Notes: generated by a model not told the origin, from the sequence alone. Shown: positions 17,718-27,190, numbered from the stretch's first letter. The stretch is 64,000 nt of DNA from Pseudomonadota bacterium (GCA_023412495.1 JAEYNP010000062.1:29846-93845); one strand, 5' to 3'. A program made the numbers and translations.

Positions 17718-18881
17718 ATGCTTGAAATCATCGCATCCTTCGCCAGGAGCACCGGCTTCGGCAGCCTGACACCAGGCATGATCCTGATGATCGGCATCGC
17801 CTGTATCCTGCTCTATCTGGCCATCGTCAAGAAATTCGAGCCACTGCTGCTGGTCCCCATCGCCTTCGGCGTCCTGCTGACCAATCTCCCTCTGGCCGGC
17901 ATGATGGCCGAACCGATCCTGGAGATCAAGGACAACGTCATCCACACCGCCACACCTGGAGGTCTGCTCTACTACCTTTTTCAGGGCGACCACCTGGGCA
18001 TCTTCCCACCCCTGATCTTCATGGGCGTTGGCGCCATGACCGACTTCGGTCCCCTGATCGCCAACCCGAAATCCCTGCTGCTCGGGGCGGCGGCCCAGTT
18101 CGGGATCTTCGTCACCTTCATGGGAGCGATCTTCTCGGGGCTCTTCACCGCCCAGGAAGCGGCCTCCATCGGCATTATCGGCGGCGCCGACGGGCCGACG
18201 GCGATCTTCCTCTCCTCGAAGCTCGCTCCGCACCTCCTGGGGCCGATCGCCATCGCCGCCTACTCGTACATGGCCATGGTGCCGATCATCCAGCCCCCGA
18301 TCATGAAGCTCCTCACCACGAAAAAGGAACGTATGATCAGGATGAACCAACTGCGCGAGGTCAGCAAGAGGGAGAAGATCATCTTTCCGATCCTCGTTAC
18401 GGTTGTGGTCTCCCTCATGGTGCCACCGGCTGCGACCCTCATCGGTATGCTCATGCTCGGCAATCTCTTCCGGGAATGCGGCGTGGTGGGGCGACTCGAG
18501 GACACTTCGAAGAACGCCCTGATCAACATCATCACCATCTTTCTCGGGGTCACGGTGGGCGCCACCGCCACGGCGGAACGCTTTCTGCAAGTCGAGACGC
18601 TGGCGATCCTGGCGCTCGGCGTCGCCGCCTTCGGCATCGGCACGGCCGCGGGCGTGATCCTTGCCAAGATCATGAACAAGGTATTCAGGATGAACATCAA
18701 CCCTCTCATCGGCTCCGCCGGGGTATCCGCGGTGCCCATGGCGGCGAGGGTCTCCCAGGTGGTAGGGCAGAAGGACGACCCTGGTAATTTTCTGCTCATG
18801 CATGCCATGGGGCCGAATGTGGCCGGGGTTATCGGTTCGGCGGTCGCCGCCGGTGTTCTCCTGTCGCTCTTCGGTGGATGA
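17718..18881 (+). CDS. mmdB: Methylmalonyl-CoA decarboxylase beta subunit, Na+ pump
   Basis: Integral membrane subunit that decarboxylates carboxybiotin and exports Na+, 387 residues with about ten hydrophobic segments. Family marks: [41 protein letters not shown] with the conserved Asp used in Na+ coupling, and a C-terminal [20 protein letters not shown] region ending [15 protein letters not shown]. These are shared with OadB and GcdB; the substrate assignment rests on the operon. GGGAGGAG sits before the ATG. Confidence 0.94.
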   Translation: MLEIIASFARSTGFGSLTPGMILMIGIACILLYLAIVKKFEPLLLVPIAFGVLLTNLPLAGMMAEPILEIKDNVIHTATPGGLLYYLFQGDHLGIFPPLIFMGVGAMTDFGPLIANPKSLLLGAAAQFGIFVTFMGAIFSGLFTAQEAASIGIIGGADGPTAIFLSSKLAPHLLGPIAIAAYSYMAMVPIIQPPIMKLLTTKKERMIRMNQLREVSKREKIIFPILVTVVVSLMVPPAATLIGMLMLGNLFRECGVVGRLEDTSKNALINIITIFLGVTVGATATAERFLQVETLAILALGVAAFGIGTAAGVILAKIMNKVFRMNINPLIGSAGVSAVPMAARVSQVVGQKDDPGNFLLMHAMGPNVAGVIGSAVAAGVLLSLFGG

Positions 18882-18937
18882 AATGACGGTTCTCTATTCG
18901 GAACCTCTATGTCATTAACTCTTGGGGCGCTATTGCT

Positions 18938-19013
18938 CACTATCGGTATCGGCATCGAAATAGCCCTCCAGAGCGTTGCATTCGATACCGATAGCGATGG
19001 CGATATCGATTTG
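18938..19013. repeat. Inverted pair of ATCG-hexamer tracts, second site
   Basis: ATCGGTATCGGCATCGAAA-type units (18941-18960) face GATACCGATAGCGATGGCGATATCGAT-like units (18982-19012), here described by their 6-bp period. It fills part of the 456-bp gap between mmdB and tetR2. Confidence 0.7.
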
Positions 19014-19104
19014 GAGAAAAGCTTAAGTGAATGACGAGGTGCGCCTTTCGGAAAACTTCGATTGGCATGAACAGGGTAAAGGATGTATCCAGGCTGCTTT
19101 TTGC

Positions 19105-19154
19105 TTGAAAAGAAACTGCCGATACATTACAACATAAACGTGTAACGATGTTCT
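19105..19154 (+). promoter_or_regulatory. Promoter and TetR operator in front of tetR2
   Basis: TTGAAA (19105-19110), 17 bp, TACAAC (19128-19133) resemble a sigma-70 promoter. Eight bases further, GTAACGATGTTCT (19142-19154) matches 11 of 13 bases of the reverse complement of the tetR1 operator. A second operator-like 12-mer, GTAACAATGTTA, overlaps the tetR2 start codon at 19332-19343. Surrounding sequence also aligns with the tetR1 leader (CATTACA...ATAAA). Confidence 0.62.
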
Positions 19155-19337
19155 CTTATCATCCGTACATAATTTAAAATGGAGATTTTTTTAGAAGGTA
19201 TTTAGAGTACTTATACATAATCAACAGAAATAACAAAACTACACGAAACACTCAACAACGAGGATCTTCGCTGCGTCCCCAGCCGACGAGCCGAATGTTG
19301 AAAAGCACAAAAATTTAATCACCACACACTGGTAACA

Positions 19338-19964
19338 ATGTTAGATGAACTAAGCGGAGATATCCACAAGAGGCTGGAGAAGGCCGTGCTGGAGGTTTTC
19401 TCGAATTCCGATTTTCATCGGGCGTCCATTCGCGATATCGCCAACAAGGCCGGCGTCAGTTTCACCACGATTTACAAGCATTACGGCAGCAAGGAGCGAC
19501 TGGTATTCGCCTTTGTCGATATCTGGATGGGCAAACTGACCGACCGAATCGTCGACCACCTGCAGGGCATAGAAAATCTCAAGGAAAAGCTGCGCAAGGT
19601 ATTTTGGCTGCAGCTCGATTATTATGAGCGTCACGAAGGGCTCGGACGTATCGTTTTCATGACCCTGCCCATGAAAACCTGGATGGCCGACGAGACCTTC
19701 GACCAACCCCGGATGATGCATCTCATGATCGACGTCCTGAGGCAAGGCCAGAAGGAAGGCATCCTCAACCCCCATGTGCGGGCGGGGACGCTGCTCGACT
19801 TTCTCATGGGTTTCGTGCAGCGCAGCTTTTTCATGTGGATCCTGAGAGGCAAGAAAGGCAGCCTTTCCGAGCAGGCCAATATCATGTTCGAAATGGTCTG
19901 GCAGGGGATGGCCAACCCGCAGAAACAACTTCAGGGGACACAACTCGAGAACAAGCCATCATAA
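19338..19964 (+). CDS. TetR-family regulator 2 (mutase block)
   Basis: 208 residues. DNA-binding domain with FHRASIRDIANKAGVSFTTIYKHYGSKERLVFAFV (about 22-56); the recognition helix region is identical to regulator 1 over SFTTIYKH. The ligand domain is also close (YYERHEGLG, FMTLPMKTWMAD). The two proteins therefore probably read the same operator. It heads the block epimerase-mutase-meaB, separated from the epimerase gene by 153 bp that hold an ACGAGAG/CTCTCGT hairpin (20005-20034). The effector is unknown. Confidence 0.9.
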   Translation: MLDELSGDIHKRLEKAVLEVFSNSDFHRASIRDIANKAGVSFTTIYKHYGSKERLVFAFVDIWMGKLTDRIVDHLQGIENLKEKLRKVFWLQLDYYERHEGLGRIVFMTLPMKTWMADETFDQPRMMHLMIDVLRQGQKEGILNPHVRAGTLLDFLMGFVQRSFFMWILRGKKGSLSEQANIMFEMVWQGMANPQKQLQGTQLENKPS

Positions 19965-20117
19965 AATAAACGATTTTTCACAGGAAACGGCATATGGGGC
20001 CTCAACGAGAGAAATACAGCTACAGTCCTCTCGTGACGGCTTCTCAATAGAGCAAGGCTGGAACCATGTAACGCCCACGGGCACCAATTTCGAATTCCGA
20101 CCTTTTTGGAGGAGACA

Positions 20118-20522
20118 ATGGAAATACTGAAAATTGATCACTTAGGGATTGCGGTAAACAGCATTGAGGACGGCAAATCTTTTTGGTCAGGCGTGCTCGG
20201 CCTGAAGTTCGAGGGGGCTGAAACAGTGGAGACCCAGAAAGTCACCACCGCATTCTTCCCTGTGGGCGAAAGCGAGGTCGAGTTGCTGGAATCCACCTCC
20301 CCCGACGGTCCGGTGGCAAAATTCATCGAAAAAAAAGGCACCGGCTTCCAGCATATCGCCTTCCGGGTTGCCAATATCGAAGCGGCCCTGAAAGAACTGA
20401 AAGAAAAAGGCATTCAGCTCATCGACCAGGAACCGCGCATAGGCGCCGGCGGGGCCAAGATCGCCTTCCTGCACCCCAAAGCCACCGGCGGCGTGCTGGT
20501 CGAACTCTGTGAACGTTCATAA
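20118..20522 (+). CDS. mce: Methylmalonyl-CoA epimerase
   Basis: Interconverts (R)- and (S)-methylmalonyl-CoA, joining the carboxylase side to the mutase. 134 residues of the vicinal-oxygen-chelate fold: KIDHLGIAV at the N terminus (metal-binding His), FQHIAFRV near residue 80 (second His), and a C-terminal GGVLVELCE with the Glu ligand. Length fits the bacterial epimerase. GGAGG five bases upstream fixes the ATG at 20118. Confidence 0.95.
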   Translation: MEILKIDHLGIAVNSIEDGKSFWSGVLGLKFEGAETVETQKVTTAFFPVGESEVELLESTSPDGPVAKFIEKKGTGFQHIAFRVANIEAALKELKEKGIQLIDQEPRIGAGGAKIAFLHPKATGGVLVELCERS

Positions 20523-20593
20523 GTAAATCATCGCGCAATTCTCCGAAAATCCCCAGTTTGGGCGCATTATTCCCCAAGAAAAGGAGTCGCACC

Positions 20594-22735
20594 ATGGCAA
20601 AGCATCCGCAATTACAAAAATGGATAGATACTGCTGAAAAGCAGATGAAGGGCAAGTCGATAGAGACCCTCGAATGGCTGACCCCGGAGGGCATCAAGGT
20701 AAAACCCCTGTACACCGCCGAAGACATGGAAGGTATCGAGTCGGCCAATACCCTGCCGGGCCTGGCCCCATATGTCCGCGGCCCCATGGCCACCATGTAC
20801 ACCGGCCGCCCGTGGACCATCCGCCAGTACGCCGGCTTCTCCACCGCCAAGGAGTCGAATGCTTTCTACCGCAAAGCACTCGCCGCTGGCCAGAAGGGAC
20901 TGTCGGTGGCCTTCGACCTCGCCACCCATCGCGGTTATGACTCTGACCACCCACGGGTCGCGGGCGATATCGGCAAGGCGGGCGTGGCCATCGACTCGGT
21001 AGAGGATATGAAGATCCTCTTTGACGGTATCCCGCTCGACCAGATGTCGGTCTCCATGACCATGAACGGTGCGGTCATCCCCATCCTTGCTGGTTACATC
21101 GTCGCCGCCGAGGAGCAAGGTGTCGGCCACGACAAGCTGGAAGGCACCATCCAGAACGATATCCTCAAGGAGTACCTGACCCGCAACACCTACATCTATC
21201 CGCCGGAGCCCTCCATGCGGATCATCTCCGACATCATGGCCTTCTGCTCCAAGGAAATGCCCAAGTACAACACCATCAGCATCAGCGGCTACCACATGAT
21301 GGAGGCCGGAGCCAACAGCGTGCTGCAGACCGCCTTTACGCTGGCCGACGGAGTGGAATATGTGAAAGCGGCTCTCAAGAGCGGCATGGACGTCGATACC
21401 TTCGCCCCGCGGCTCTCCTTCTTCTTCGGCATCGGCATGAACTTCTTCATGGATATCGCCATGCTCCGGGCCGCCCGCTTCCTCTGGCACCGGCTGATGA
21501 GCCAGTTCAACCCGAAGAACCCGAAATCCTCCATGCTGCGCACCCACTGCCAGACCTCCGGCTGGAGCCTCACCGAGCAGGATCCCTACAACAACGTCAT
21601 CCGAACGACGCTGGAGGCGCTGTCGGCGGTGCTGGGCGGTACCCAGTCCCTGCACACCAACTCATTTGACGAGGCGATCGGCTTGCCCACTGAGTTCTCC
21701 GCCCGGATCGCCAGGAACACCCAGATCATCATCCAAGAGGAGTCGCAGATCTGCCATGTCATCGACCCTCTGGGCGGCTCCTATTACCTCGAATCCCTGA
21801 CCAACAGCATCGTCAACGAGGCCCAGAAGATCATCGACGAGGTCGAGGCGATGGGCGGCATGGCCAAGGCCATCGAGAGTGGCATGCCGAAGATGAGGAT
21901 CGAGGAGTCCGCCGCCAGGAAGCAGGCCCGGATCGATCAGGGCCTCGACGTCATCGTCGGCGTCAACAAGTACAAGCTTGCCAACGAGAAGATCGATTTC
22001 GAGGTCCGGGAGGTGCCGGCTTCGGTCCGTGACGAGCAGATCGCCCGGATCAGAGAAATCAAGGCCACCCGTGACCAGACTGCGGTGGCCAGGGCGCTCG
22101 CCGATTTGACAAATGCCGCGAAAAACGGCGGCAACCTTTTGGCCGCGGCCCTGCCGGCCGTACGGGCCAGAGCCACGGTGGGAGAGATCTCCAACGCCAT
22201 GGAAGAGGTCTTCGGCCGCTTCGTCGCCACCACCCGCTGCATTTCCGGGGCCTACGCCTCCGAATTCAAGGGAGACAGCAACGTGATAGCCGCCATCAAG
22301 CAACGCACCAACGTGTTCCTGGAGAAACACGGCCGCCGTCCGCGTCTGCTGGTGACCAAGATGGGCCAGGACGGTCATGACCGGGGTTTCAAGGTCATCG
22401 CCAGCGCCTACGCCGACCTGGGCTTCGACGTGGATATCAGCCCAATGTTCCAGACCCCCGAGGAAGCGGCGAAGATGGCCGTCGAAAACGATGTCCACGT
22501 GGTCGGCGCCTCGAGCCTCGCCGCCGGACATAAGTCGCTTATCCCCGCTCTCATCGAGGAGTTGAAAAAGATCGGCGGCGACGAGATCATCGTCGTGGCC
22601 GGCGGCGTCATCCCGCCCGGCGATTACGACTTCCTCTATCAGGCGGGCGTGAAGGCGGTGTTCGGTCCGGGCACGCCGATCCCCGAATCCGCCGACAGGA
22701 CGCTCGCTCTCCTGGAAGAGAAGTATCTGAAATAA
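20594..22735 (+). CDS. scpA: Methylmalonyl-CoA mutase, large single-chain form
   Basis: Adenosylcobalamin enzyme converting (R)-methylmalonyl-CoA to succinyl-CoA, 713 residues. The TIM-barrel substrate domain (about 30-550) starts with [20 protein letters not shown] and contains [20 protein letters not shown] and [22 protein letters not shown] (split). The C-terminal B12 domain carries [14 protein letters not shown], the DxHxxG motif whose His coordinates cobalt, and VVAGGVIP. This is the full-length catalytic chain, so no small subunit is needed. AAGGAG before ATG 20594 fixes the start. No cobalamin riboswitch was recognised upstream. Confidence 0.97.
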   Translation: MAKHPQLQKWIDTAEKQMKGKSIETLEWLTPEGIKVKPLYTAEDMEGIESANTLPGLAPYVRGPMATMYTGRPWTIRQYAGFSTAKESNAFYRKALAAGQKGLSVAFDLATHRGYDSDHPRVAGDIGKAGVAIDSVEDMKILFDGIPLDQMSVSMTMNGAVIPILAGYIVAAEEQGVGHDKLEGTIQNDILKEYLTRNTYIYPPEPSMRIISDIMAFCSKEMPKYNTISISGYHMMEAGANSVLQTAFTLADGVEYVKAALKSGMDVDTFAPRLSFFFGIGMNFFMDIAMLRAARFLWHRLMSQFNPKNPKSSMLRTHCQTSGWSLTEQDPYNNVIRTTLEALSAVLGGTQSLHTNSFDEAIGLPTEFSARIARNTQIIIQEESQICHVIDPLGGSYYLESLTNSIVNEAQKIIDEVEAMGGMAKAIESGMPKMRIEESAARKQARIDQGLDVIVGVNKYKLANEKIDFEVREVPASVRDEQIARIREIKATRDQTAVARALADLTNAAKNGGNLLAAALPAVRARATVGEISNAMEEVFGRFVATTRCISGAYASEFKGDSNVIAAIKQRTNVFLEKHGRRPRLLVTKMGQDGHDRGFKVIASAYADLGFDVDISPMFQTPEEAAKMAVENDVHVVGASSLAAGHKSLIPALIEELKKIGGDEIIVVAGGVIPPGDYDFLYQAGVKAVFGPGTPIPESADRTLALLEEKYLK

Positions 22736-22755
22736 CCACTTCTGCTTTCCCCATC

Positions 22756-22783
22756 GATTCAGCGGCCGCCCGGTCGCTGAATC
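22756..22783. other. Intercistronic hairpin between mutase and meaB
   Basis: GATTCAGCG pairs perfectly with CGCTGAATC around a 10-base loop, 20 bp after the mutase stop and 27 bp before meaB. With no T tract it may be a processing or attenuating stem rather than a full terminator. Confidence 0.5.
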
Positions 22784-22809
22784 CTGGCGCCTCGAAAGTC
22801 AGCTACAAC

Positions 22810-23805
22810 ATGGCGATATTCAAAACCCCTCAGGATTATGTGGACGGCGTGCTGAAGCGAGACCGGCTGGCGCTCGCCAAAACCATCACCCTGATCGAGA
22901 GCACCCTGCCCTCCCACCAGGATATGGCCCGAGTCATCGTCGATCGGCTCCTGCCCCATACCGGCCGCGGCACCCGGCTCGGCATCACCGGCGTCCCCGG
23001 AGCAGGCAAGAGCACCTATATCGAGAGTTTCGGCACCATGCTCACCGGAATGGGCCACCGGGTTGCGGTGCTCGCCATCGATCCCAGCAGCGTCAGGAGC
23101 GGCGGCAGCATCCTCGGCGACAAGACCCGCATGGAGAAGCTGGCGGTAGACAGCAACGCCTTTATCCGCCCTTCCCCTTCCGGAGGCACGCTCGGCGGCG
23201 TGGGCCGCAAGACCCGGGAGACCATGCTGGTCTGTGAGGCTGCGGGCTACGATGTGGTGATCATCGAAACGGTCGGGGTCGGCCAGTCGGAGACGACCGT
23301 AGCCTCCATGGTCGATTTTTTTCTGGTGCTGATGATCGCCGGGGCCGGGGATGAGCTCCAGGGCATCAAGAAGGGAGTCCTCGAAGTGGCCGACGCCATC
23401 GTCATCAACAAGGCCGACGGCGACAACCTCGTCCGGGCGGAGCTCGCCCGCAAGGAATACCAGGCCGCCTTGCACATGCTCATGCCGATCAGCCCCACCT
23501 GGACGCCGCCGGTCCTCACCTGCAGCGCCCTGGAATCAAAGGGAATGATGGAGATATGGGAAACCATCCAGGAGCACCGGCGGAAAATGACCGAGAGCGG
23601 TGAAATGGCCGAGAAAAGGAAGAACCAGGCGCTTGACTGGATGAACTTTCTGCTCGACGAGGGGTTTCGCCAGTGGTTCTACACCAACCCCCAGGTCCGG
23701 GAGGCCCTGCCACAGTTACGTTCGGCTGTTGAAAGGGGTACAACCTCACCCACGGCGGCTGCGGACGTGCTCCTCGGTTTTCTGGATGGTAAAAGAGAGT
23801 GCTGA
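22810..23805 (+). CDS. meaB: MeaB/ArgK-type GTPase, mutase chaperone
   Basis: G-protein chaperone that loads and protects the B12 cofactor of methylmalonyl-CoA mutase. 331 residues: P-loop GVPGAGKST (about 61-69), AIDPSSVRSGGSILGDKTRM, switch-like ETVGVGQSE, and NKADGD for guanine specificity. The C-terminal dimerisation arm is present. It directly follows the mutase gene, the usual arrangement. Confidence 0.96.
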   Translation: MAIFKTPQDYVDGVLKRDRLALAKTITLIESTLPSHQDMARVIVDRLLPHTGRGTRLGITGVPGAGKSTYIESFGTMLTGMGHRVAVLAIDPSSVRSGGSILGDKTRMEKLAVDSNAFIRPSPSGGTLGGVGRKTRETMLVCEAAGYDVVIIETVGVGQSETTVASMVDFFLVLMIAGAGDELQGIKKGVLEVADAIVINKADGDNLVRAELARKEYQAALHMLMPISPTWTPPVLTCSALESKGMMEIWETIQEHRRKMTESGEMAEKRKNQALDWMNFLLDEGFRQWFYTNPQVREALPQLRSAVERGTTSPTAAADVLLGFLDGKREC

Positions 23806-23834
23806 GTTGTGTTGTCGGAGTCGCGGCCACAAGT

Positions 23835-23968
23835 CGGAATCGGTATCGCTATCGGTATCGAACCCTCGATTTTTCGATTTCGATACCGATATCGATGAAT
23901 CCCCCACGCTTCACTCATCCTGATGCGGCCGCGCATGACAACTCAGCACTCAGTACTCAGCACTCAGT
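23835..23968. repeat. ATCG-hexamer inverted tracts followed by four heptamers
   Basis: Hexamer tracts at 23835-23862 and 23874-23897 mirror each other across a short spacer. At 23941-23968 four tandem heptamers alternate ACTCAGC and ACTCAGT. This region separates the convergent meaB and gamma-carbonic-anhydrase genes and could form strong stems in both transcripts. Confidence 0.7.
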
Positions 23969-23974
23969 ACTATT

Positions 23975-24484
23975 TTATTTGTACCAGCGGGCATACTCGA
24001 TATAGTTCTCGGCAATTCCCGCGATCCTGCGGCCGGCCGACTCCCCATCGATATCCTTCACTTTTTTTGCGGGGACTCCGGCGTAGATCGTGCCGCTCTC
24101 AACCCTCGTCCCCTCGGTGACCACGGCGCCGGCGGCGATGATCGAATTACTCTCCACCTCGCAGCCGTCCATGACGATGGCCCCCATGCCGATCAGCACG
24201 TTGTCTTGGATGACGCAGCCATGGACGATGGCGTTATGACCGACCGTGACGTTATCGCCAATGGTGGTCGAGTGTTTCCTATACGTGCAGTGCACCACCG
24301 CCCCGTCCTGAATATTGACTTTGTTGCCAAGCCGGATCGAGTGGACGTCGCCGCGCAGGACGGCGTTGTACCATATGCTGCAGTTGTCGCCCATTTCCAC
24401 GTCACCGACAACCACGGCATTCTCGGCCAGATAACAGTCCCTGCCGAATTTCGGCGTGATGCCGTTCAAGGTTTTAATGATCAT
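23975..24484 (-). CDS. Gamma-carbonic-anhydrase-family hexapeptide protein
   Basis: 169 residues forming a left-handed beta helix, with hexapeptide repeats from about 18 to 135 (VVVGDVEMGDNCSIW, TIGDNVTVGHNAIVHG). The three zinc histidines of gamma-CA proteins are present in VVHCT and GHNAIVHG, followed by a C-terminal helix ending ENYIEYARWYK. Relatives include CaiE/PaaY-type and YrdA-type proteins, many without shown CA activity. Near a biotin-dependent carboxyl-transfer cluster, CO2/bicarbonate supply is a reasonable guess. The ATG at 24484 has a weak ribosome binding site. Confidence 0.86.
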   Translation of the reverse strand: MIIKTLNGITPKFGRDCYLAENAVVVGDVEMGDNCSIWYNAVLRGDVHSIRLGNKVNIQDGAVVHCTYRKHSTTIGDNVTVGHNAIVHGCVIQDNVLIGMGAIVMDGCEVESNSIIAAGAVVTEGTRVESGTIYAGVPAKKVKDIDGESAGRRIAGIAENYIEYARWYK

Positions 24485-24532
24485 ATCGTTTCATTGCAGT
24501 TGCAAACATCAGCAAGGATCGATGGAATGTTC

Positions 24533-24655
24533 GTTCAGGGGCGTGCGTAGGGAGAATTTGTATCGCCCAAATGGGGGGCAGAGCCAAAACATCCGGCTGC
24601 CTCCGTCCGGGCAATCACACGGATCGCCTACGCACGCCAAACTGGGGTCCTGAAC
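24533..24655. other. Multi-stem palindromic element upstream of the gamma-CA gene
   Basis: Outer arms GTTCAGG (24533-24539) and CCTGAAC (24649-24655) enclose a perfect 12-bp stem, GGCGTGCGTAGG (24540-24551) with CCTACGCACGCC (24627-24638). Inside are at least two further stems, CGCCC/GGGGG and GGCAG-A-GCC/GGC-TGCC. It lies between the terminator of the carboxyltransferase gene and the gamma-CA start, both on the minus strand, so it may be that gene's 5' leader. A mobile hairpin repeat is the alternative. Confidence 0.6.
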
Positions 24656-24712
24656 GCATTACCGTCGTCCTTGCCGTTAGCTGACGGCGCCTTTCACCAG
24701 CCGGGTTAGACG

Positions 24713-24764
24713 AAAAAGACGGAGCGCAGGATCGCGCGAGGAGTGAAAAAATCCTGCGCCCGTC
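24713..24764 (-). terminator. Rho-independent terminator of the carboxyltransferase 5S gene
   Basis: Read on the minus strand, GACGGGCGCAGGAT pairs with ATCCTGCGCTCCGTC over an 18-base loop and is followed by TTTTTCG. It lies 82 bp past the stop of the gene at 24846. Confidence 0.8.
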
Positions 24765-24845
24765 TCATTCTCACGCACCTGAAGATGCCGTTCTCCCTCA
24801 AGATACGTTTTCACTGAAGATGATAGAGTTGCTCCTTCCCCTGGC

Positions 24846-26828
24846 TCAGCAGTTAATTACCGCCAGGACCGCGCCTTTGGCCACAGTGTCGCCGCTGGCG
24901 AATTTGATCGCCTGGATCGTACCATCACAGGGGGCAGTGAGGGCGTTCTCCATCTTCATGGCCTCCAGGATGACCACGGTATCGCCCTTCTTGACGCTGT
25001 CGCCCGCCTTCCTTTCGTACTTGACGATCATGCCCGGCATCGGCGCGAGAATCACCGTACCTTCGACCTGGGCTGCCGGCTCAGGGGCCGGATTGGCAGC
25101 GGCTACGGGTGCTGCCGGGGCCGGATTCGCTGCCGGCTTCGGTCCGGGATTGGCTGCGGCGGCAACAGGCTGGGGAGCCGTGGCAATCGTTGGCTGGCCG
25201 GTGGGGTCGACATCCACGGCGAAAAACTCATCGTCGACGAAGACGTGGAACTTGCGCACGGCCTGCGACTTCGGCGGTTTTTCGGCCTGCTTCGGCTCGA
25301 CCAGCTTGCCGGCGAGAGCCTTCTTCACCAGATCGTCCCGCTTTTTGACATCTTCCAGGGTGATCGGCTTGACGCTTGCCGGCGGCTCGCTTTTGCCATA
25401 TTTCCATTCGAGGAATTTTTTGCCGGTAACAGGGAACTGGGCGTAGAGGATGAGGTCATCCATGTCGACGGCCAGATCGCCGATCTCCGCCTTGGCCTTC
25501 GCAAGCTCAGGCTCGAGCACCTCCGCCGGACGGCAGGTAATGGGCTCCTCGCCGCGCGGGTAGCCCTTGAGGGCCTTCTTCTGCAGTTCGGGGTTGATGG
25601 GCACCGCGGTCTTGCCGTACAGGCCGTAGCAGAGGTCCTTCACCTGGCCGGTGATCATCTTGTAGCGTTCGCCGGGAGTGTCGTGGAGGACGTTGTTGAC
25701 CGTCTGGACACCCACGATCTGGCTGGTCGGGGTGACCAGCGGGATCTGGCCGAGGTCTTTGCGCACCCTCGGCAGCTCCTTGTAGACCTCGTCGATCTTG
25801 TCGAGGGCATCCATCTCCCGCAGCTGGTTGACGAGGTTTGACAGCATGCCGCCGGGGGTCTGATGGAGCAGCACGTTGATATCGATGATCGACACTTTGG
25901 AGTCGTCGAGGAGGTGCTTGTACTTGGGCATCACCTGCTTTTCGAGGATCTCGTTGATCTGGGCGAGTTTCTTGATATCGAAACCGGTGTCGCGGTTGGT
26001 GCCGAGAAGGGCCATGACCAGCGGCTCGACCGCCGCGTGAGAGGTCCGGTAGGCGTAGGGCGTCATGCAGGTGTCGATGATATCGACGCCAGCCTCGATC
26101 GCCTTCAGGTGGGTCATCGGCGACATGCCCGAGGTGAAATGGCTGTGCAGGTGAATCGGCACCTTGACCGCCGCCTTCAGGGCCTTGATCAGCGGGTAGG
26201 CATCATAGGGGGCCATGAGCCCCGCCATGTCCTTTACGCAGATCGAATCCGCGCCCATCTCCTCCAGGGCCTTGGCTCTCTCGGTATAGTACTCGAGGTT
26301 ATACACTTCGCCGCCCAGCCGGGGCTCTGTCAGGGTATAGCAGATGCAGCCCTGGAAGTGCTTGCCGCTCTGCTTGATCTGCTTGACCACGGTCTCGAAA
26401 TTCCTGTAATCGTTCAGGGCATCGAAGGTCCGGAAGACATCCATGCCGTTTTCAGCCGCCCGGTCGACGAAGGCGTAAGCCAGATCGTCGGCGTAATTGC
26501 GGTAGCCGACCAGGTTCTGGGCCCGCAGCAGCATCGAGAAGGGGGTCTTCTTGATATACCGCTTCAGGGTGCGCAGCCGCTGCCAGGGGTCTTCGTTCAG
26601 GAAACGGTGCATGGTATCGAAGGTGGCCCCGCCCCAGGTCTCGATGGCCCAGAAGCCGACCTCGTCCATCAGTTCGGCCACCGGAATCATGTCCTCCGTC
26701 CGGCCGCGGGTGGCAAACAGGGATTGATGGCCGTCGCGCAGGGACAAGTCCATGATCTTGACCGGATTCTTCGCCTTGGGTCGGTCAGCGGAATAATTCA
26801 ATGGGGTCATCTTCACTTGATCACTCAT
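24846..26828 (-). CDS. Carboxyltransferase 5S-type subunit fused to biotin carrier (pyruvate/oxaloacetate side)
   Basis: 660 residues. The N-terminal TIM barrel (about 24-290) has the carboxyltransferase metal site: MDLSLRDGHQSLFATR, FRTFDALNDYRN, CVKDMAGLM with the active-site Lys, and HLHSHFTSGM. A PYC/OAD helical domain follows, then an Ala/Pro linker (about 545-590) and a biotinyl domain with [12 protein letters not shown]. The protein accepts or gives the carboxyl group of oxaloacetate. Pyruvate carboxylase B, oxaloacetate decarboxylase alpha and transcarboxylase 5S+1.3S all share this plan. The neighbouring 12S-type gene and the absence of a biotin carboxylase favour methylmalonyl-CoA:pyruvate transcarboxylase. 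AGGAG precedes ATG 26828. Confidence 0.9.
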   Translation of the reverse strand: MSDQVKMTPLNYSADRPKAKNPVKIMDLSLRDGHQSLFATRGRTEDMIPVAELMDEVGFWAIETWGGATFDTMHRFLNEDPWQRLRTLKRYIKKTPFSMLLRAQNLVGYRNYADDLAYAFVDRAAENGMDVFRTFDALNDYRNFETVVKQIKQSGKHFQGCICYTLTEPRLGGEVYNLEYYTERAKALEEMGADSICVKDMAGLMAPYDAYPLIKALKAAVKVPIHLHSHFTSGMSPMTHLKAIEAGVDIIDTCMTPYAYRTSHAAVEPLVMALLGTNRDTGFDIKKLAQINEILEKQVMPKYKHLLDDSKVSIIDINVLLHQTPGGMLSNLVNQLREMDALDKIDEVYKELPRVRKDLGQIPLVTPTSQIVGVQTVNNVLHDTPGERYKMITGQVKDLCYGLYGKTAVPINPELQKKALKGYPRGEEPITCRPAEVLEPELAKAKAEIGDLAVDMDDLILYAQFPVTGKKFLEWKYGKSEPPASVKPITLEDVKKRDDLVKKALAGKLVEPKQAEKPPKSQAVRKFHVFVDDEFFAVDVDPTGQPTIATAPQPVAAAANPGPKPAANPAPAAPVAAANPAPEPAAQVEGTVILAPMPGMIVKYERKAGDSVKKGDTVVILEAMKMENALTAPCDGTIQAIKFASGDTVAKGAVLAVINC

Positions 26829-26889
26829 CGTCTATATCTCCTCTTACCTCAACATTAACTTTTGGTAGCTTTGCACTGGATCTTCCAAA

Positions 26890-26963
26890 TTCGAAATCGG
26901 GATCGATATCGAAATCGAATGATAAGGTTCGATCACGATCCCGATAGCGATTTCGATACCGAT
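26890..26963. repeat. ATCG-hexamer inverted tracts, fourth site
   Basis: Hexamer units ATCGGGATCGATATCGAAAT-like (26891-26920) face units of opposite sense (26929-26963). It separates the 5S-type gene from the small-protein gene within one apparent operon. Confidence 0.7.
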
Positions 26964-26974
26964 ACACACCCGTA

Positions 26975-27190
26975 CTAAAAGCGGGTAAATACTCGTAACT
27001 GAACCAATTTTCGCAGGGCCATCATCTCCTGGCGGCCGCTCTGAGCCCACTGGCTGAACTCCAGGTTCTGCGGCCCCCTTTGCGGTGCCTGGATCTCCTG
27101 CGCCGCGGCCTCCTCCTGCTGCAGATAGAGACTTACAGCAGCCAAGGCTGCAGCCATTTTCTTTCTGTTGCGTGCCATCGATTCACCCAT
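26975..27190 (-). CDS. Small OadG/MmdE-like accessory protein of the transcarboxylase cluster
   Basis: About 71 residues from the ATG at 27190 (AGAGG about 10 bases upstream); ATGs at 27211 and 27178 are also possible. The N-terminal part KKMAAALAAVSLYLQQEEAAAQ is an Ala-rich helix, and the C-terminal part SQWAQSGRQEMMALRKLVQLR resembles the Trp...Gly-Arg...Met pattern at the end of decarboxylase gamma/delta and epsilon chains. It has no membrane helix. Its place between 12S- and 5S-type genes suggests a structural link in a carboxyltransferase complex; this is inference. Confidence 0.62.
   Translation of the reverse strand: MGESMARNRKKMAAALAAVSLYLQQEEAAAQEIQAPQRGPQNLEFSQWAQSGRQEMMALRKLVQLRVFTRF

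Noticed and set aside
19965..20117. Cobalamin riboswitch before epimerase/mutase
   Set aside because: No B12-box-like GCCACTG or matching stems found; only a 7-bp hairpin is present.
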